In this document: one piece after another, positions 1 through 12,116 of the stretch
Layout of the letters: each line of letters opens with the position of its first letter
How positions within the stretch are numbered: position 1 is the first letter of the stretch
Assembly (NCBI GenBank): GCA_963932465.1
Contig: OZ010800.1
Location: forward strand, 100,025,307-100,089,306
Origin: Maratus speciosus
Lineage: Eukaryota; Arthropoda; Arachnida; Araneae; Salticidae
Length of the DNA: 64,000 nucleotides
Direction: 5' to 3'
Program-made: the position numbers and the translations under genes
The notes under the pieces: generated by a model
What the model was told of the DNA's origin: nothing
Databases searched by the model: none
Seen by the model: the letters and a program-made list of their open reading frames with translations, nothing else

Positions 1-2314
1 TTGTGTTTAAATTGTGTTTAATATGGGGCGTGATCATTTCTACAAATTTACAGATTTTTTAAAATTTGTTGCGGCCGACTACGCGTTTCGCGATGTTAGG
101 AGTTTGCAATTATTGAACGTACTGGGCATTAAAATCTTTCTCAATCTGTACTAAGTCGGTAAATTAGAAGCGAATATATGTACCTAATTTTTTTTTTCAT
201 ACATGTTTGATGACATTCGTACATAAAAGTGTATGTTTGCATTAAAATTCAATTTTTTCTATGGAAGGCATTTATAGTATCTGCATGTCATATTAAAGTT
301 TCATTTTACTTTGTAGTTTTTAATATAAAGACACAGCTAAGCAATAATTATGTTATATGTGACGACTAGAACAATTTTGTTTAAATCTTGGATTGCTTAA
401 TGATTTGCGAATAATTCAAAATTATATTGTCGCAAACCTAGACTTCCTCCATTCTATGAATCTAAATACGCGTGTATAATGGATAATAAATCGTTTATGG
501 TTTCTTAACATAAATGTGCATCTTATATATTTTTAACTGTCAAAACTAGATTTATAATTAAAAATATTTTTAATTACCTTAAATTTAACTGCATACTCCA
601 AAGATCTTGTAATAGCCACATTTTACTCTGACTTGTTAAAATTAGTTTAAATAACTCAAGTACATGCTTCCAAAAATAGTCTGTCCTGCACAGAAGATAT
701 TGAGACAACCTACAAGTGGCATAGACTGGAGTTTTTGGAATGAAGAATTATTATTTTGGCGCTTATCTGAAAACATCTGTGACGGTTTCTAAATAAAACC
801 GTATACCATGCATATCGAAAACTTCTTTAGATGAAATTGCAGCCTTGTATTAGTTTCCAAAGTGTATAAAAAATTACACACTCATATTAAACATTTTCGT
901 CATATTTCCTGTTTGTCTGTCTGGCTCTTACAACTTAATAGTTTCTGAAACCAGTGATCGAACAGTGTGGCACCAAACAATCAATTGACACCCCTAAATT
1001 TTAATAGTATTCTTAGTCTTGCTTCAGGATAGAATTTCTGAGACTTTTAATGGCGAAAAATACAATAAAAATGTACTGATGACAATTGCCCAACTGCTGC
1101 GCCATTGTTCAATCACTGTGAAAATAAATTATGCCTCGAAGTATTTGTATCAAATTTGCTATTCCAAATTTCTTATTTTACTATAATGACATACTTACGA
1201 TGTACTCCGAAACATGAAATTTCATACTGTTGCATAGAACGCCAGCCCGATGCAAAAATAATATTTTCTTTGCACTAGAGCAATAAATTAAAATTTAAAA
1301 AATAATAAAAATGCCTATAGTAAAATTTATTTTTGAAGCAGATTTTGTTTACTGAAACCAAAGTAATTTTTATTTTAACATTTCTCTTTTTTTAATCTTT
1401 CTTGTCTTTAAATACATCCGATATCATTTATTTTTTATTTTTTTCTTAAATTAGTCGTTTATTCATCATTTTTGTTATGCTTCTCGCTGTTTTCTTCTAT
1501 GTAACTATGAAGTAGTTAATTGAAAAAAAAATATTTTAATTTTATCTAAATTCTACTAACGACATTGTAACTTTCATAACATTTTTTATTCCAATTACCT
1601 CCCTATTTTAATATGCTCGATCTTTTACAATAATAAAATTATAAAATACTGTAATAAGAATGAATATAAATTAACTAACCTCTTCGAACGGTTTTGAAAC
1701 AAGTTGATTTCAAATCAAAGTAAATTATTCCCTTTTCCTCTGTCTAAAGTATCTTTAAATTTGAGACTTGATTTAGAGATATTTTATCTTTAAAAAAAAT
1801 ACAGTTGTTTTGAGTACGTTCAATCTAAATGAAATTTATTTCACATCCATTTAACTTCATTGTTTAAATGTAAGATAAATTGCTTTTTAAATTATCTCAA
1901 TGCGTATAAAGTTTTGGTTATCTCATAAAAACGATTTAAATATAAATGAGAATGTTTCAATCACAATTTCTTGAAATATGAATTATAGATTAGGTGTATT
2001 CCAGAAATTCATAGAGAATTAAATTATTCTCGAGGCATTTGGAAAAGCTGATGTCTTGTTAAAAAGTATTCAAAAAATTTATATCGTTGGATAAAGCCCA
2101 TACGTAAATCAACTAAGAAGATCCTAGATGTTAATCTATGTATAAATAAATGATGAAACAGAATAATAAACTAATTTTTCGCTAGAATATATTTTTTTGG
2201 TGATTCATTCAAATTACATTAATTTTTTTTTTTTTTTTTGTTTAAATGCAAAAATTAGATAACTGTATATAATAAACTTGAAACTTACACGCGTTATCTC
2301 AAAGAAATCTTAAA
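1..2314. other. AT-rich DNA without recognisable gene
   Basis: No open reading frame above noise, no RNA gene and no recognised repeat was found here. The stretch is strongly AT-rich, with short A/T runs; the longest is a T tract of about 19 near 2222-2240. It is either unannotated intergenic or intronic DNA or repeat that is too decayed to recognise by eye. Confidence 0.5.
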
Positions 2315-3606
2315 ATAAGGTAACTGTACCCAGTATGGACAACCTAAGGGCAATTTTTTTTTCACCCCCCCCCCCCCGTTTACACGTCATAGCACTCCAA
2401 AAATGACCACTATACCTGGACTGTTGACAATCATTATTAAAATTAGCGACTTTGTAATTATTCTGGTTTAATTTTAATAATAAAAACAAAAAAAAAATGT
2501 TTACAAGTGTCCATATAAGGAACCACCTGACCCTATTATGGACATGCATGTCCATATTAGGGACAGGTGTCTCCTTATTGGCCTACTACACAGGGTGTAT
2601 GGAAGAGCCACTCTTCCAAGGGATTTTAAAGGAGAGGGGATAAAAGAAATATATCTGAAAGTATTGCGTGGGGGAGGGGGGAACAGTAAATATCTTCAGA
2701 ACATGCACATTAGAAGGGGGGGGGGGTCATTTTCGGTTGTAACTCTTCGAAGACCCATGCAAAGCACCTCAGTTACTACAAAATATTGTGAAAATAATAT
2801 ACTTGGTTGGTTTTGCTTAGCTTTATTGCATCTGTCTGCAAAATTTACATATGTTATTACTCAGTCCTCACAGGATGGAAAATAAAAACTTCTTCATCAT
2901 GGGTGGTAATTCTCACACAGTCCTCATGGACATATCTGCCGCATGTGATGTATAGCCGCATGCTGCAACAGAATCAATACTGCATAAGAAGTAGTAGCAG
3001 CTTCCCTTTGTTGAGGATGTCATACCGCTGGTACCTGTGATTTCTCCAACAGATGCCCTACTGAGGGGAGGCTTCTTTTGATTTTTCTGCAAGGACTTTT
3101 GGAGGATTTTTTTCTTGGAGGAGGTTTGTTGTAGGATTGTTCACATGACATTAAATATATATTTTACAAATTTGTGAATCTGAAGATTGACTTGCTGTAT
3201 TTCCAATGTGGACATAAGATGTCCATATTGGGAATTGGACATAGTTTTACTAAATCTTGTAATAAATAAACAAAGAAAAAATTTTTATGCAACATATGCA
3301 ATAGCAATCAAAAATATGTTTTATCAGCTTTCTAAAACACTCCACTTCCCAATATTTAAAGTAATTTTACCATATCTAATGAGAATTTAAACTTACCTGT
3401 AATAAAGATCAGCACACCACGAAACAACAACTTTCCTTCCAAATGGCAAACAGCGCGCTTTTTTGCACTTACCAGTCTTAATTATCTTTTCAACTGCCTT
3501 TCTTCGCGGATATGTAGCGCCATCTCTCGATCAAAATTGTTACTTTTAAAGTTATTAGAGGTGTCCATATTGAGAGCTCTGTCCATATTGTGTACAAGTA
3601 CCTTAT
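2315..3606. mobile_element. TIR element, about 1.29 kb, superfamily unassigned
   Basis: The left end (2315-2341) and the reverse complement of the right end (3580-3606) share an imperfect terminal inverted repeat of about 27 bp: both begin ATAAGGTA, continue with a GTAC-containing segment and end in ATGGACA. The motif GTCCATAT/ATATGGAC recurs near both ends (about 2330, 2509, 2533, 2549, 3229, 3561, 3580), as expected for subterminal transposase-binding repeats. Poly-G/poly-C runs occur at about 2365-2378 and 2717-2726. A minus-strand Cys/His fragment inside hints at a former transposase gene. No clear target-site duplication was seen. It could be an internally deleted DNA transposon; the family is unknown. 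Confidence 0.55.
2862..2972 (-). pseudogene. possible C-terminal zinc-finger fragment of a transposase
   Basis: One minus-strand frame reads a Cys-rich stretch containing CGRYVHEDC followed by an acidic segment (HDEEVF). This resembles the PHD-like C-terminal fingers (C-x2-C, then W-x-H-E-x-C) found in many arthropod pogo/Tigger-like transposases. An in-frame stop lies just upstream, so at most a fragment survives. It sits inside the TIR element, which fits a decayed transposase. The match is short and could be chance. About 500 bp further along the same strand (about 3405-3535) a 43-codon open stretch rich in Lys, Arg and Cys may be another exon-like remnant, but I could not assign it. Confidence 0.3.
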
Positions 3607-4105
3607 ACCAAAAATTAATGTATATATATATATATATATATTCGAAATATTTACATTTAATCTCAATGTATTATGGCTATTATTTTTTATACTTCACAAA
3701 CGTTGATATTTTTCATGTGTTACAACTATAAACGATATATTTTTGGAGATTAGGCTTACGTATGAAGAATATATTAAACCAGGTTGATTAAACTCTACAA
3801 CTTTTGATTTCTAAAGTAAAGTAGATTTTTAAAATGTATGTTTGACTGTAATGTAAAATCTGAGTTCCGTGCTCTTCAATGTCCCTTACCCTTAAATTTA
3901 TTCTTAAATTCAAAATCCTATCGTACACAATGTTCCATTTTATTGACGCAATTCAAACATGCATAGTTATTCTACAATTCCGTTGGTTTTATTTAGTGTT
4001 ATAAATTATCCCTTTATATACTGCATTATGATCTACAGCAATTTTTTTCATATGATTTTTTTTTTTCAGTTACTAAAATTAAATTAAAGGATGTACATAA
4101 ATTAA
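3607..4105. other. AT-rich spacer with a (TA)n tract just inside
   Basis: A short (TA)n microsatellite lies at about 3620-3640. Nothing else was recognised between the TIR element and RepA copy 1. Confidence 0.5.
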
Positions 4106-5520
4106 AAAAATCCCTGCCGGATCGGCCTACAGGCGGATGTAAATTTCAAAGTTAAATATAATAATTTCACAAACAAAAACTAAGTCATGTTTAGAGATAA
4201 ACCACTTTAACAATTTTATCTGGTCGCTTTAGACGAGTTTTTATTACATTTTTATATAATAACTGGTTTTATCATAATTATGTTAAGGCGCTATTAAAAA
4301 AAAATACTTTTCCATGCTCAAAAATTTTTTAATTTTCTGGCACATTTTCAGCTTCAATTTTAACAGAAAAAATATGAAACTTGCTGACGTGATTTGCTGA
4401 AGAGATTTATAAGCGACCTGTGTTTTTATTTTTCGTTCAATTAATTAAAACTTGATTTATGAACAATTATTTTCACAGTAGGACATATTTTTCGCTAGTA
4501 ACACAATCGCTTCGGAAAATTCTGTTCAAGATGCCCACTTTGACATCATTTTTTTAAATATATTCTGCCTCTATCAAAAAATCGATCATTGCGGTACATT
4601 ATATTGATTCTGAATAAGAGAATATGCCAACTGGATGCGTTTGAGAGCAAAAAATTAATTTAAAAAGGAGTCAGAAAATAAGCATTTTGGATTTCAATAC
4701 ACCCTTAATAAGAAGATTTTTTCTTTAATCGCTGTATTTTTATTTATTTATTTATTTATTTTTCTGTAAGAATTGTTCCTATCAAAAACCTGCCTGTATA
4801 AATGTTGTAGACAATATTAAGAAGATACATGATAAATCCATCAGGATTTAATATCTTGTTAATTGAAACCTGTCTGTATAAATGTTGTAAACAATATTAA
4901 GAAGATACATGATAAATCCATGGGTATTTTATATCTTCTTAATTGACGGAGTTACGGGATTTTTTCTGCTTTAACTCCCCCCCCCCCTTTTTTTTACGGT
5001 ACGAATTGGTCCTATCAAAAACTTGTGAATATAAAAGTTGTAGATAATATTAAGGGGATACATAATAAAATAAATCTTATTTGATATCTGGAGAATTGAC
5101 GAAGTTATGAATTTTTTCCTCCCAAGAACCCAATTTTTTGCGCCCCTTGAAACCATTTTTAATTTTATCAAAAATCTGTGATACATAAATTTTTTGCCCT
5201 GTTTTTAGAAGTAATAAAACCTTTAAACTAATTTGATATGCACAAAAATTAAGAAGTTATGGGGGTTTTTCCGTTCTCACAAAACCCCTCGCTATTTCCA
5301 TGCCCTTGGTCCGATTTTGCCTATTGACGAACTTGACCGAGATTTTATGCCCCTTGATTTTATGTATCAGTTTGGAAGAGATCTGCGCTGAATTGTGGAA
5401 GTTATCGTGCCCAAAAGAAAGTGATATATATATATATATATATATATATTGCAAAAAATTTTCAGAAATTCCAACATAGGGGAGAATATAATAGGTAGTT
5501 TTCCATACGAAGTCTACCTA
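4106..5520 (+). repeat. RepA dispersed repeat, copy 1 (diverged)
   Basis: This copy starts at AAAAATCCCTGCCGG with a GGCCTACAGGC inverted pair and ends at TAGGTAG...GTCTACCTA, the same ends as copies at 11941-15237 (inverted) and 36787-38612. It has no coding capacity. Internally it holds degenerate units of about 90-170 bp sharing ATCAAAAACTTGTGAATATA and GAATTGACGAAGTTATG, and a (TA)n tract at about 5423-5449 close to the right end. It is about 400 bp shorter than the other two full copies and visibly more diverged, so it is the older copy. Terminal hairpins, no TIR and no gene suggest a non-autonomous element; the mobilising enzyme is not known. Confidence 0.75.
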
Positions 5521-7117
5521 AAAATACTCACAGCTCGTTAGAGCTAATCAATTAAAGTAGTAATTTAAAGTACCGTCAGTACACTATGCCTAAAATAATC
5601 TCATATTAGAAAATCCATATGTTTGAAATAAAGTTTAAATTCTTCCAAAATGCAAAATAACCACAAGACACATATAAGTTAACAACGAAAGACTATCAGA
5701 TTGACATAATTTTGTTTTACACATGTAAAATGAGTAAAAATTAAAATTTGGTGGTATTAAAAAACGAATTTTTTGATTATTCAATTTTGTTAGCAGTCCT
5801 TTTCTTATTCAATGACTATATTCCAGATACGATATGTTCTCTCACATTTACACATATGCAATATGTGAATCTGCACATGCTATTTCTAGCATAGCAAATA
5901 AGAGCCGATTCCACCACCTTTTTCTATTTCCTGTAAAAAATGATAATGAAATATAAGAGAAATAACTGAAAAAACATTACTCCATTACAATTTAGTAATT
6001 ACATTTTGAAGCAGATAAAACGATAGATAACTACACAGAAGAAATACAAACGAAATGTTTTTTCTCCAACACCCAGTGTACTGGAGGTGCGTATAAGTAC
6101 CGCCGAGTAATTCAATTGTTAAATAAGTTACATAAAAAGTTTACTTTAAATAGCGAGTCAAATTGTTTTCTAAATTCATAATGAACACATAAAAATATCC
6201 TACACTTACATTATATCTTTTATTATGTTTTCAGCAATAGAAAGACATGCATTACAATCCGTATAAAATGCCGCCACAAAAAACATCAACTGTTTCAAAG
6301 ATAGCCTCCTTCGAAGCCCTCCCCCCCCCCCCCCCCCCCCCCCGCCTAGATATCGAGAAGGCCTTGACACGCTTCACGGAAACGCCACACAAAGCAGGCA
6401 AAAAAATGAAAACGAATCGAACAACTTACATGTTTTGATTGCTTCGGATCCTGGAATTATTAATTCTTATTTTGTAATAATATTTGTTCTTTCTATGAAC
6501 CAAAGAAAACGAAATTCGCAAGTTCATTGATTTTTCCTCCCTGAATTGAGTGACGTTTTCAAGTTCCCTGTCAAGACTTTCTCCTTTGTACAGGGACGTT
6601 GGCCTTCCTCGCTAAAATATCAAACCTAAAACTACTGCTGCCATCTATCCTGAAACAGTGCAGTTAAAAGAGTGTTCTCGCAAAGTACCATTAGAATGTT
6701 CGTAGTATGTGGGATGAAAGTTTAAAGTGATTGGTACTTATAATTACCGTCAGTAGAGAAAGCGTTATTGTAAAATATTTATTTGTTTAAACTAAAAATC
6801 AACCTCTACATTATTATTTATATTGCCGTTTCTAATTCAATACTTGATATATTTTAGTAATGTATAAAAAAAGAAAATAAGCATGCACTAAAAATTTTAG
6901 TATTGCAATTTTAGAAAGATATGTTAATTTAAAGCTGAATCTCTATTTAAATCTCTATTTAATTTCGTTATCACAGACGTTAATGGAACTTTAACATTTT
7001 AAATATTTAAAATATAAACATTTAAAGTCTTTCTATACGTTTTTACAATAGACGGATGATACTTGAAATTAAAATATACTTAAATGAGAACATAATACAC
7101 TTGCATTAATCAGATGG

Positions 7118-7158
<41 letters not shown>

Positions 7159-7790
7159 TGGAAAAATAAACTTTCGTCTATAGTTGAAGTGATTCAGATC
7201 AACATGCACTTTCTATGTAATAAATTCCTAAAAAATTTTTGTTTAAGTATATTAATTACTCTATATAAATTGCTAGATCTCAAGTTAAAAGCCCTATTGC
7301 ATGAATATTTCATTCAGAGTAGGCGTATCATTGCTCTAAATATAGAATTAAATATATACATTTTTACCTTTTAAATTTAGTTTTATATAAATAGAAAAAC
7401 TAAAGCCTTCTCAGTTAAATAAAAAAATACAGAAAATATTATTTATTTTATGATTTTCTTCTTCAATATATCCAAGTGAAATTTATAATAATTTAAATCT
7501 ATAAGACTTTTACTTTTCAAACCTGTGTCATTTGTAAATTTGTGCAGTGCAGATTATTTTTATTTATTTCTATCTCTATTTTTCTTAAACATTTTTGCTT
7601 TTTGATCAATTAATATTAACATTTAAATCAAATTAAGAATTTTGTTTAACTAAAGGGAATATTGACAGGCAATTTTTAAACTGTACTTCTGGAAAACAAA
7701 CATCGAAAATCTTTTTGAACATAAAACAAGATTTGTAGAAATTGCGTCAGCTTATAGTAAAATAATTATTTTTTATTACTCAGTTGGCTC
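5521..7790. other. AT-rich DNA with simple repeats, no gene recognised
   Basis: This stretch contains an uninterrupted run of 23 C at 6321-6343 inside a short open frame (6247-6438) that shows no recognisable domain, and an (AAT)n tract at about 7118-7158. Neither is convincing coding sequence. No repeat family from elsewhere in the window was recognised here. Confidence 0.45.
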
Positions 7791-7800
7791 AACTCCACAA

Positions 7801-8178
7801 GTGGGCTTTTTTTAAATTTTTTCGGACACATATCATGTGATATGTATTAGAAAGGCCTTTAATCAGTTTTTCATATTATACACCTGCCCTTCCCCTCCTC
7901 CCAACAACATCCTAACGGATGGGCATATTTATATGAAAATAAAAAAGAAAATGTTCGATTGTACAAAATCTTAAATGTACGAACGTTTTTCACTAATTAC
8001 GTTGCATTTTAATATGTGCTTGCTTTTACATACTTATTAGGAATCTCACAACCACATTCTCCAAATTTCCTCCATCCCGCGGGCACTTTTTAAATTCTTT
8101 CCGACACCATTATGTGGTATATCATTAGAAAGCCCTTTGACCAATTTTTCATATTATGCATCTCCCGTTCCCGCTCCC
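7801..8178 (+). repeat. two direct repeats upstream of the Helitron frame
   Basis: About 100 bp at 7801-7903 recurs at about 8081-8178, spaced roughly 280 bp apart. Shared words include TTAGAAAG, TTTTTCATATTAT and a CCTTCCCCTCC/CGTTCCCGCTCCC stretch. Both lie just upstream of the Helitron start codon and probably belong to its 5' non-coding region. Confidence 0.55.
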
Positions 8179-8366
8179 TCACATTGACATCCCCCCAGGA
8201 GCACAATACTCAAATAGTTCATTATTATTTTTTATGTTTTTTTTGTTTTTTCATAGTTTTTTAGTTCGTGTTTTTCATATTCATTTTTTTGCAATTTTAT
8301 ATGATTTTCTTTTAACATTCTTTCTTATTATACAGTGCATTCGATCTGCTTTAGTTCATCCAAATA

Positions 8367-11300
8367 ATGCCTCGAAGAAGATTAGTCTTTGGTCGTCGGA
8401 CTCATGGAAGTGATTCAGTGCGACAAGTAATTCCAAATCAAACTGAGGAAGAACAAGCATGAGCGAACGATCGAAACAGACAATGAGTGGCTCAAATACT
8501 TGGCAAGGACGCAGTGCCATATTTGAGGATGCACGGTTGTAACGACTAGGAGTGCGTTCTGCAGCTTCAAATGTGCTTTGTTCTCAACAGAATAAACACG
8601 ACAGGCTGAGAGTGGCTGAAAGACGTCAACGAGAGATAGCAGATCAGCGTCAAACACGATTCCTTGCTCAGCAATCGCGCGAAAACAATCGCCTTGCATT
8701 CCGGTAAAACCCAACTGATGATTATACAGTCGAACCCGGTTAAGACACGTTTCAAGGGAGTGGGCAAAAGTCGCGTATTAAGCGGGATCGCGTATTAAAC
8801 GTGATTCATATAATGTTTCAGGAATTGGGCTTATTTATATATTTAATGGTCTAAATGAACTTTAGAGCTTTCATTTATATGCTTAGAGTCGAAAATTGTG
8901 TCTTTTTTGCGTGCTTAGATTAAAATTTAATTGTATTTCCCTTTAACTCATTGTTTCTTTTTACCAAGTGGAATAATAACGAAAATTAAATACGGATTCT
9001 AACATGGATTTATTGTTGATTAATACGTTGCAACCAAAAATAAAACAACATAATCTGTCCTACTTCTTAATGTAATAAAAAGCTGCCCTTATTTATCTTT
9101 GTGTAAAAAAAAAATATTGTTTCCATAGCGAAAAGTAAAGGAAACATAGAAAACATAAAAGAATTGTAATTATCCAACCGCAATCGTATTTGTTTGATCT
9201 TTACGAGTTACATGTTTTGTTGCCTATAACATGCATTATAAAACATAGTAGTGATATAACGTACACTTAAAACCTCACCAACAACAAGTATGATCACCTC
9301 TAATCATAATATTTTTTATGATGTATCTGAGAAACCTGAATTCGTCTATGTTTCTGTACTACAGTAAAAAATGTGTACGAGGCGCTAGGCCAAGAATGTT
9401 ATGAGGCGGGATCAAAGAAGGATTGCAGTTGTGCTAATTTATCAGGTTTTTGTTTTATTCAAATATCTACCACTATTTCCGGTTAGTAATTTTCACCTTA
9501 ATCAATATGTTATTAAACAATGTATATAATACTATTCGGAAAATGTTTTTTTATCTGTATAAAAAACTTCACTAAATTGGCAACACACAAGAAAGAGAGA
9601 AAGAATTCGCATCTTGATGAGTAAATTCGCGTCTTAAGCGGGAGTTTTTCCCTCTAAGGACAAAAATTTATCGCGTATTAAGCGGTATCGCGTAATAACC
9701 TTTCGTGTATTAAACGTGATATTTTTACATTAGCCTTATGGGCGATGTTCACGGGATCGGAAAAAATCCGCGTATTAAGCGGGATCGCGTATTAACCGTG
9801 AGCGTCTTAACCGGGTTAGACTCTAGTTTGAGCCGGCATGCTCTCATCGGCAGTATGACTGAAATATGTCCTTATTGCAAAGCGCTGAAAATTAATGGAG
9901 AAACGATCGGAATGTTTTGCTTCGGCGGACTATTAAACTGGCTCAACTTGAAGAACCGCTATAGCCATTAAAAACTTTCCTTGCGGTATATTTCCTATCT
10001 AACATCAAGTAATACAACTAATACATCCAAATGTCGTCGTTCGGCGCAAAAATCTTAACAGCTCAATTAATACCAACTTTTAAAGTAAAAGAACAAATTT
10101 ATCATAAAGCTGGCTCCCTGCTTCCCTTCCCAGATGGTCAACATAATTTTCTACAAAGGTATTTCCCAGGTGCTGGCAATGATGAATTGAATGCATGCTG
10201 GAAACGATTAATATTCTTTATACAGAAGAAGATCACAAGAAAGTTTCGGTGAATTCGCAACTATAGAACTGCGAAACAGTGAATTCGAAGTAGATAACCG
10301 GTGGGTTGTTCCATTTTTGCCTTTCGCATCAAAAACATACATAGCGCACGTAAGCGTGGAATACTGTAACTCCAAAAATCAAACAAGTACATTTAGGAGA
10401 CGTAAAGAAAGGCAGTCATATGGAAATTTTTGGCGTGCAACCAGAGAGAGGTGATAGGAATATGGCTATAATTATCGATGAGATCTCACCAGTATCTGGC
10501 TGGATAATACATAAGCAGCAATGGAGCTGTATGGCGAATTCTTTCGCTTCCCATACATGAACGAAGTCCAGCTGTTGTTCTTTTAGCAGTACATCTAACG
10601 ACAACGCGTTTATTTCACAGCTGCAAAGGGGCAACAAATAGCCAAAAAATCACCGGCTACAACTCTGAATACGTTCTTCACGTTATGTCAAAAGGACGCG
10701 TTTGCGAAAAACACAGATTTATTCAGAAGTGCCTACGTATTGCACATAGTATGCAAGTAGAAAATTATTTGACGCCGCAAAAAAGGATTGGAAAATCTGA
10801 CGTATTCAAATAAACGACGATAAACAGATGGTACAACGTGCATCCCATTCAATATGAATGCCTATTTCTTCGCATGCTGTTTGTAAATGTGCCCGGTCCA
10901 ACATCTCTCTAGCAATTGAGAATTGTCATAGTCGTTACACATCCCACTACCGGCAGTGCATGTCAAGCTCTGAATTTATTGGGGAACGAACGACAAAGGT
11001 ATGTATGTATTAATGACGTGTGCAACACGTCACATGCAAATTAAATTCGTGTATTGTTTGCAATCACATTGACCGCTTGCTCTCCTTAATCACCAGCATA
11101 TTTATGGGAGAAATAGAAATCACACATGGCTGAATATATTTTCCGGCGAAATTCAAATATGAACCTGGATTTCACTACTTTTACTTTCTCTACTTATAAG
11201 GGTTGATAATTATAGGATATTTGTGCTTATAAATCACGAACAAAGTTCACAGTCAATTGGGAATGCCATCACTCAATCGATCTGAATCTACTTCATTCGA

Positions 11301-11640
11301 TGTAGAATTGCGTAGTGAATAAAATTACAATACGGGTGATGTTTTGTTGTATGTTCAATGAATTATTGATAAGCTAACGCTTGAGCAAAAATTCATTTAG
11401 AAACAAATGATGCAAACTGACCATAACTTTTTCGAGAAATCTTCTTCTTAGACACCCGAAGGAACTAATAAAACGTTCGTAATTATATTTATTCTGCCGC
11501 AATTCGATCTCAAAATGACATAGAGTTAGCTCTTGCGTCGTCCGGAATAGCTGTGAAATTGTTCCTAAGTGGAAATCTGCTCATTCTGCTTTTAACTTGT
11601 CATTGAAAATGCAATTCATTGAATGTCCAATATGCACATG
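8367..11640 (+). pseudogene. Helitron Rep-helicase relic, interrupted and internally deleted
   Basis: This is the decayed gene of a rolling-circle Helitron. Reading between frames gives, in order: an Arg-rich N-terminus starting MPRRRLVFGRRTHG (8367); a zinc motif ICPYCKALKINGETIG near 9866; SFGAKI and YHKAGSLLPFPDG of the Helitron-like N domain (10031-10200); VDNRWVVPFLPF (about 10290) and HMEIFGVQPERGDRN (10418); YMNEVQ and RQRVYFTA (about 10553-10620); LRMLFVNVPGPTS (about 10870); and the start of the helicase with a broken Walker A, GTNKTF, near 11465, then LALASSGIA (about 11530). The text jumps from NACWKRL to LYRRRS at about 10205-10218, where intact Helitrons carry the HUH endonuclease domain, so that nuclease has been deleted. 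The rest of the helicase is missing. Multiple stops and frameshifts are present. The gene is split by the element at 8727-9823. Confidence 0.85.
8727..9823. mobile_element. non-autonomous TIR element inserted in the Helitron gene
   Basis: The left end CAGTCGAACCCGGTTAAGAC matches the reverse complement of the right end (GAGTCTAACCCGGTTAAGAC). TA is duplicated at 8725-8726 and 9824-9825. Joining the flanks at one TA restores the Helitron frame ...DDYSLSRH..., which proves a clean insertion. The subterminal motif GCGTATTAAGCGG recurs near 8773, 9671 and 9768. The 1,097 bp interior has no transposase-like frame. TIR style and TA target fit the pogo/Tigger branch of Tc1/mariner, by family knowledge. 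Confidence 0.85.
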
Positions 11641-11769
11641 TTTCTAAAAAATATTACTCGGAATTACCGTAAGAAAGATTCGTGTTATTCAGCGATGATA
11701 TATAAGTTTTTTTTCTTTTACAGCTGCAGAACTGTAAATAAACACCTTTGCATATATTTAATTTTGAAT

Positions 11770-11793
11770 GTGTTTTTTTTTTTTTTTTTTTTT
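11770..11793. repeat. T homopolymer
   Basis: A run of about 22 T separates the Helitron relic from RepA copy 2. Nothing else was recognised between about 11640 and 11940. Confidence 0.8.
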
Positions 11794-11940
11794 AAGTATT
11801 TTATTGTCATTCTTCTTATGTAATCCACATAAAATTTCTCGAAAAGTCCAAATCCACAAAATATATTTCTCCATTTTCAATAGTCTCAAAAACAAAATAT
11901 TTATATTGCAGATTAAGACCCACTATCCCCAAAAAATTAT

Positions 11941-12077
11941 TAGGTAGATTTCGTATGAAATACTACCTATTGGGATCGTTCCTATGTTGGAATTTCTGAA
12001 AAATTTTTGCAGATCTACACCGATCATGACCCCTAGAACCCAAAACCACCCTCAGTAAAAAACTTTATCTATCTATA

Positions 12078-12116
<39 letters not shown>

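Noticed and set aside
2538..3040. Plus-strand frames of 115 and 77 codons
   Set aside because: They cross poly-G tracts and show no domain; they overlap the TIR element and the minus-strand fragment.
6247..6438. Small proline-rich protein frame
   Set aside because: The prolines come from the C23 homopolymer; no start context, domain or splice signals support a gene.
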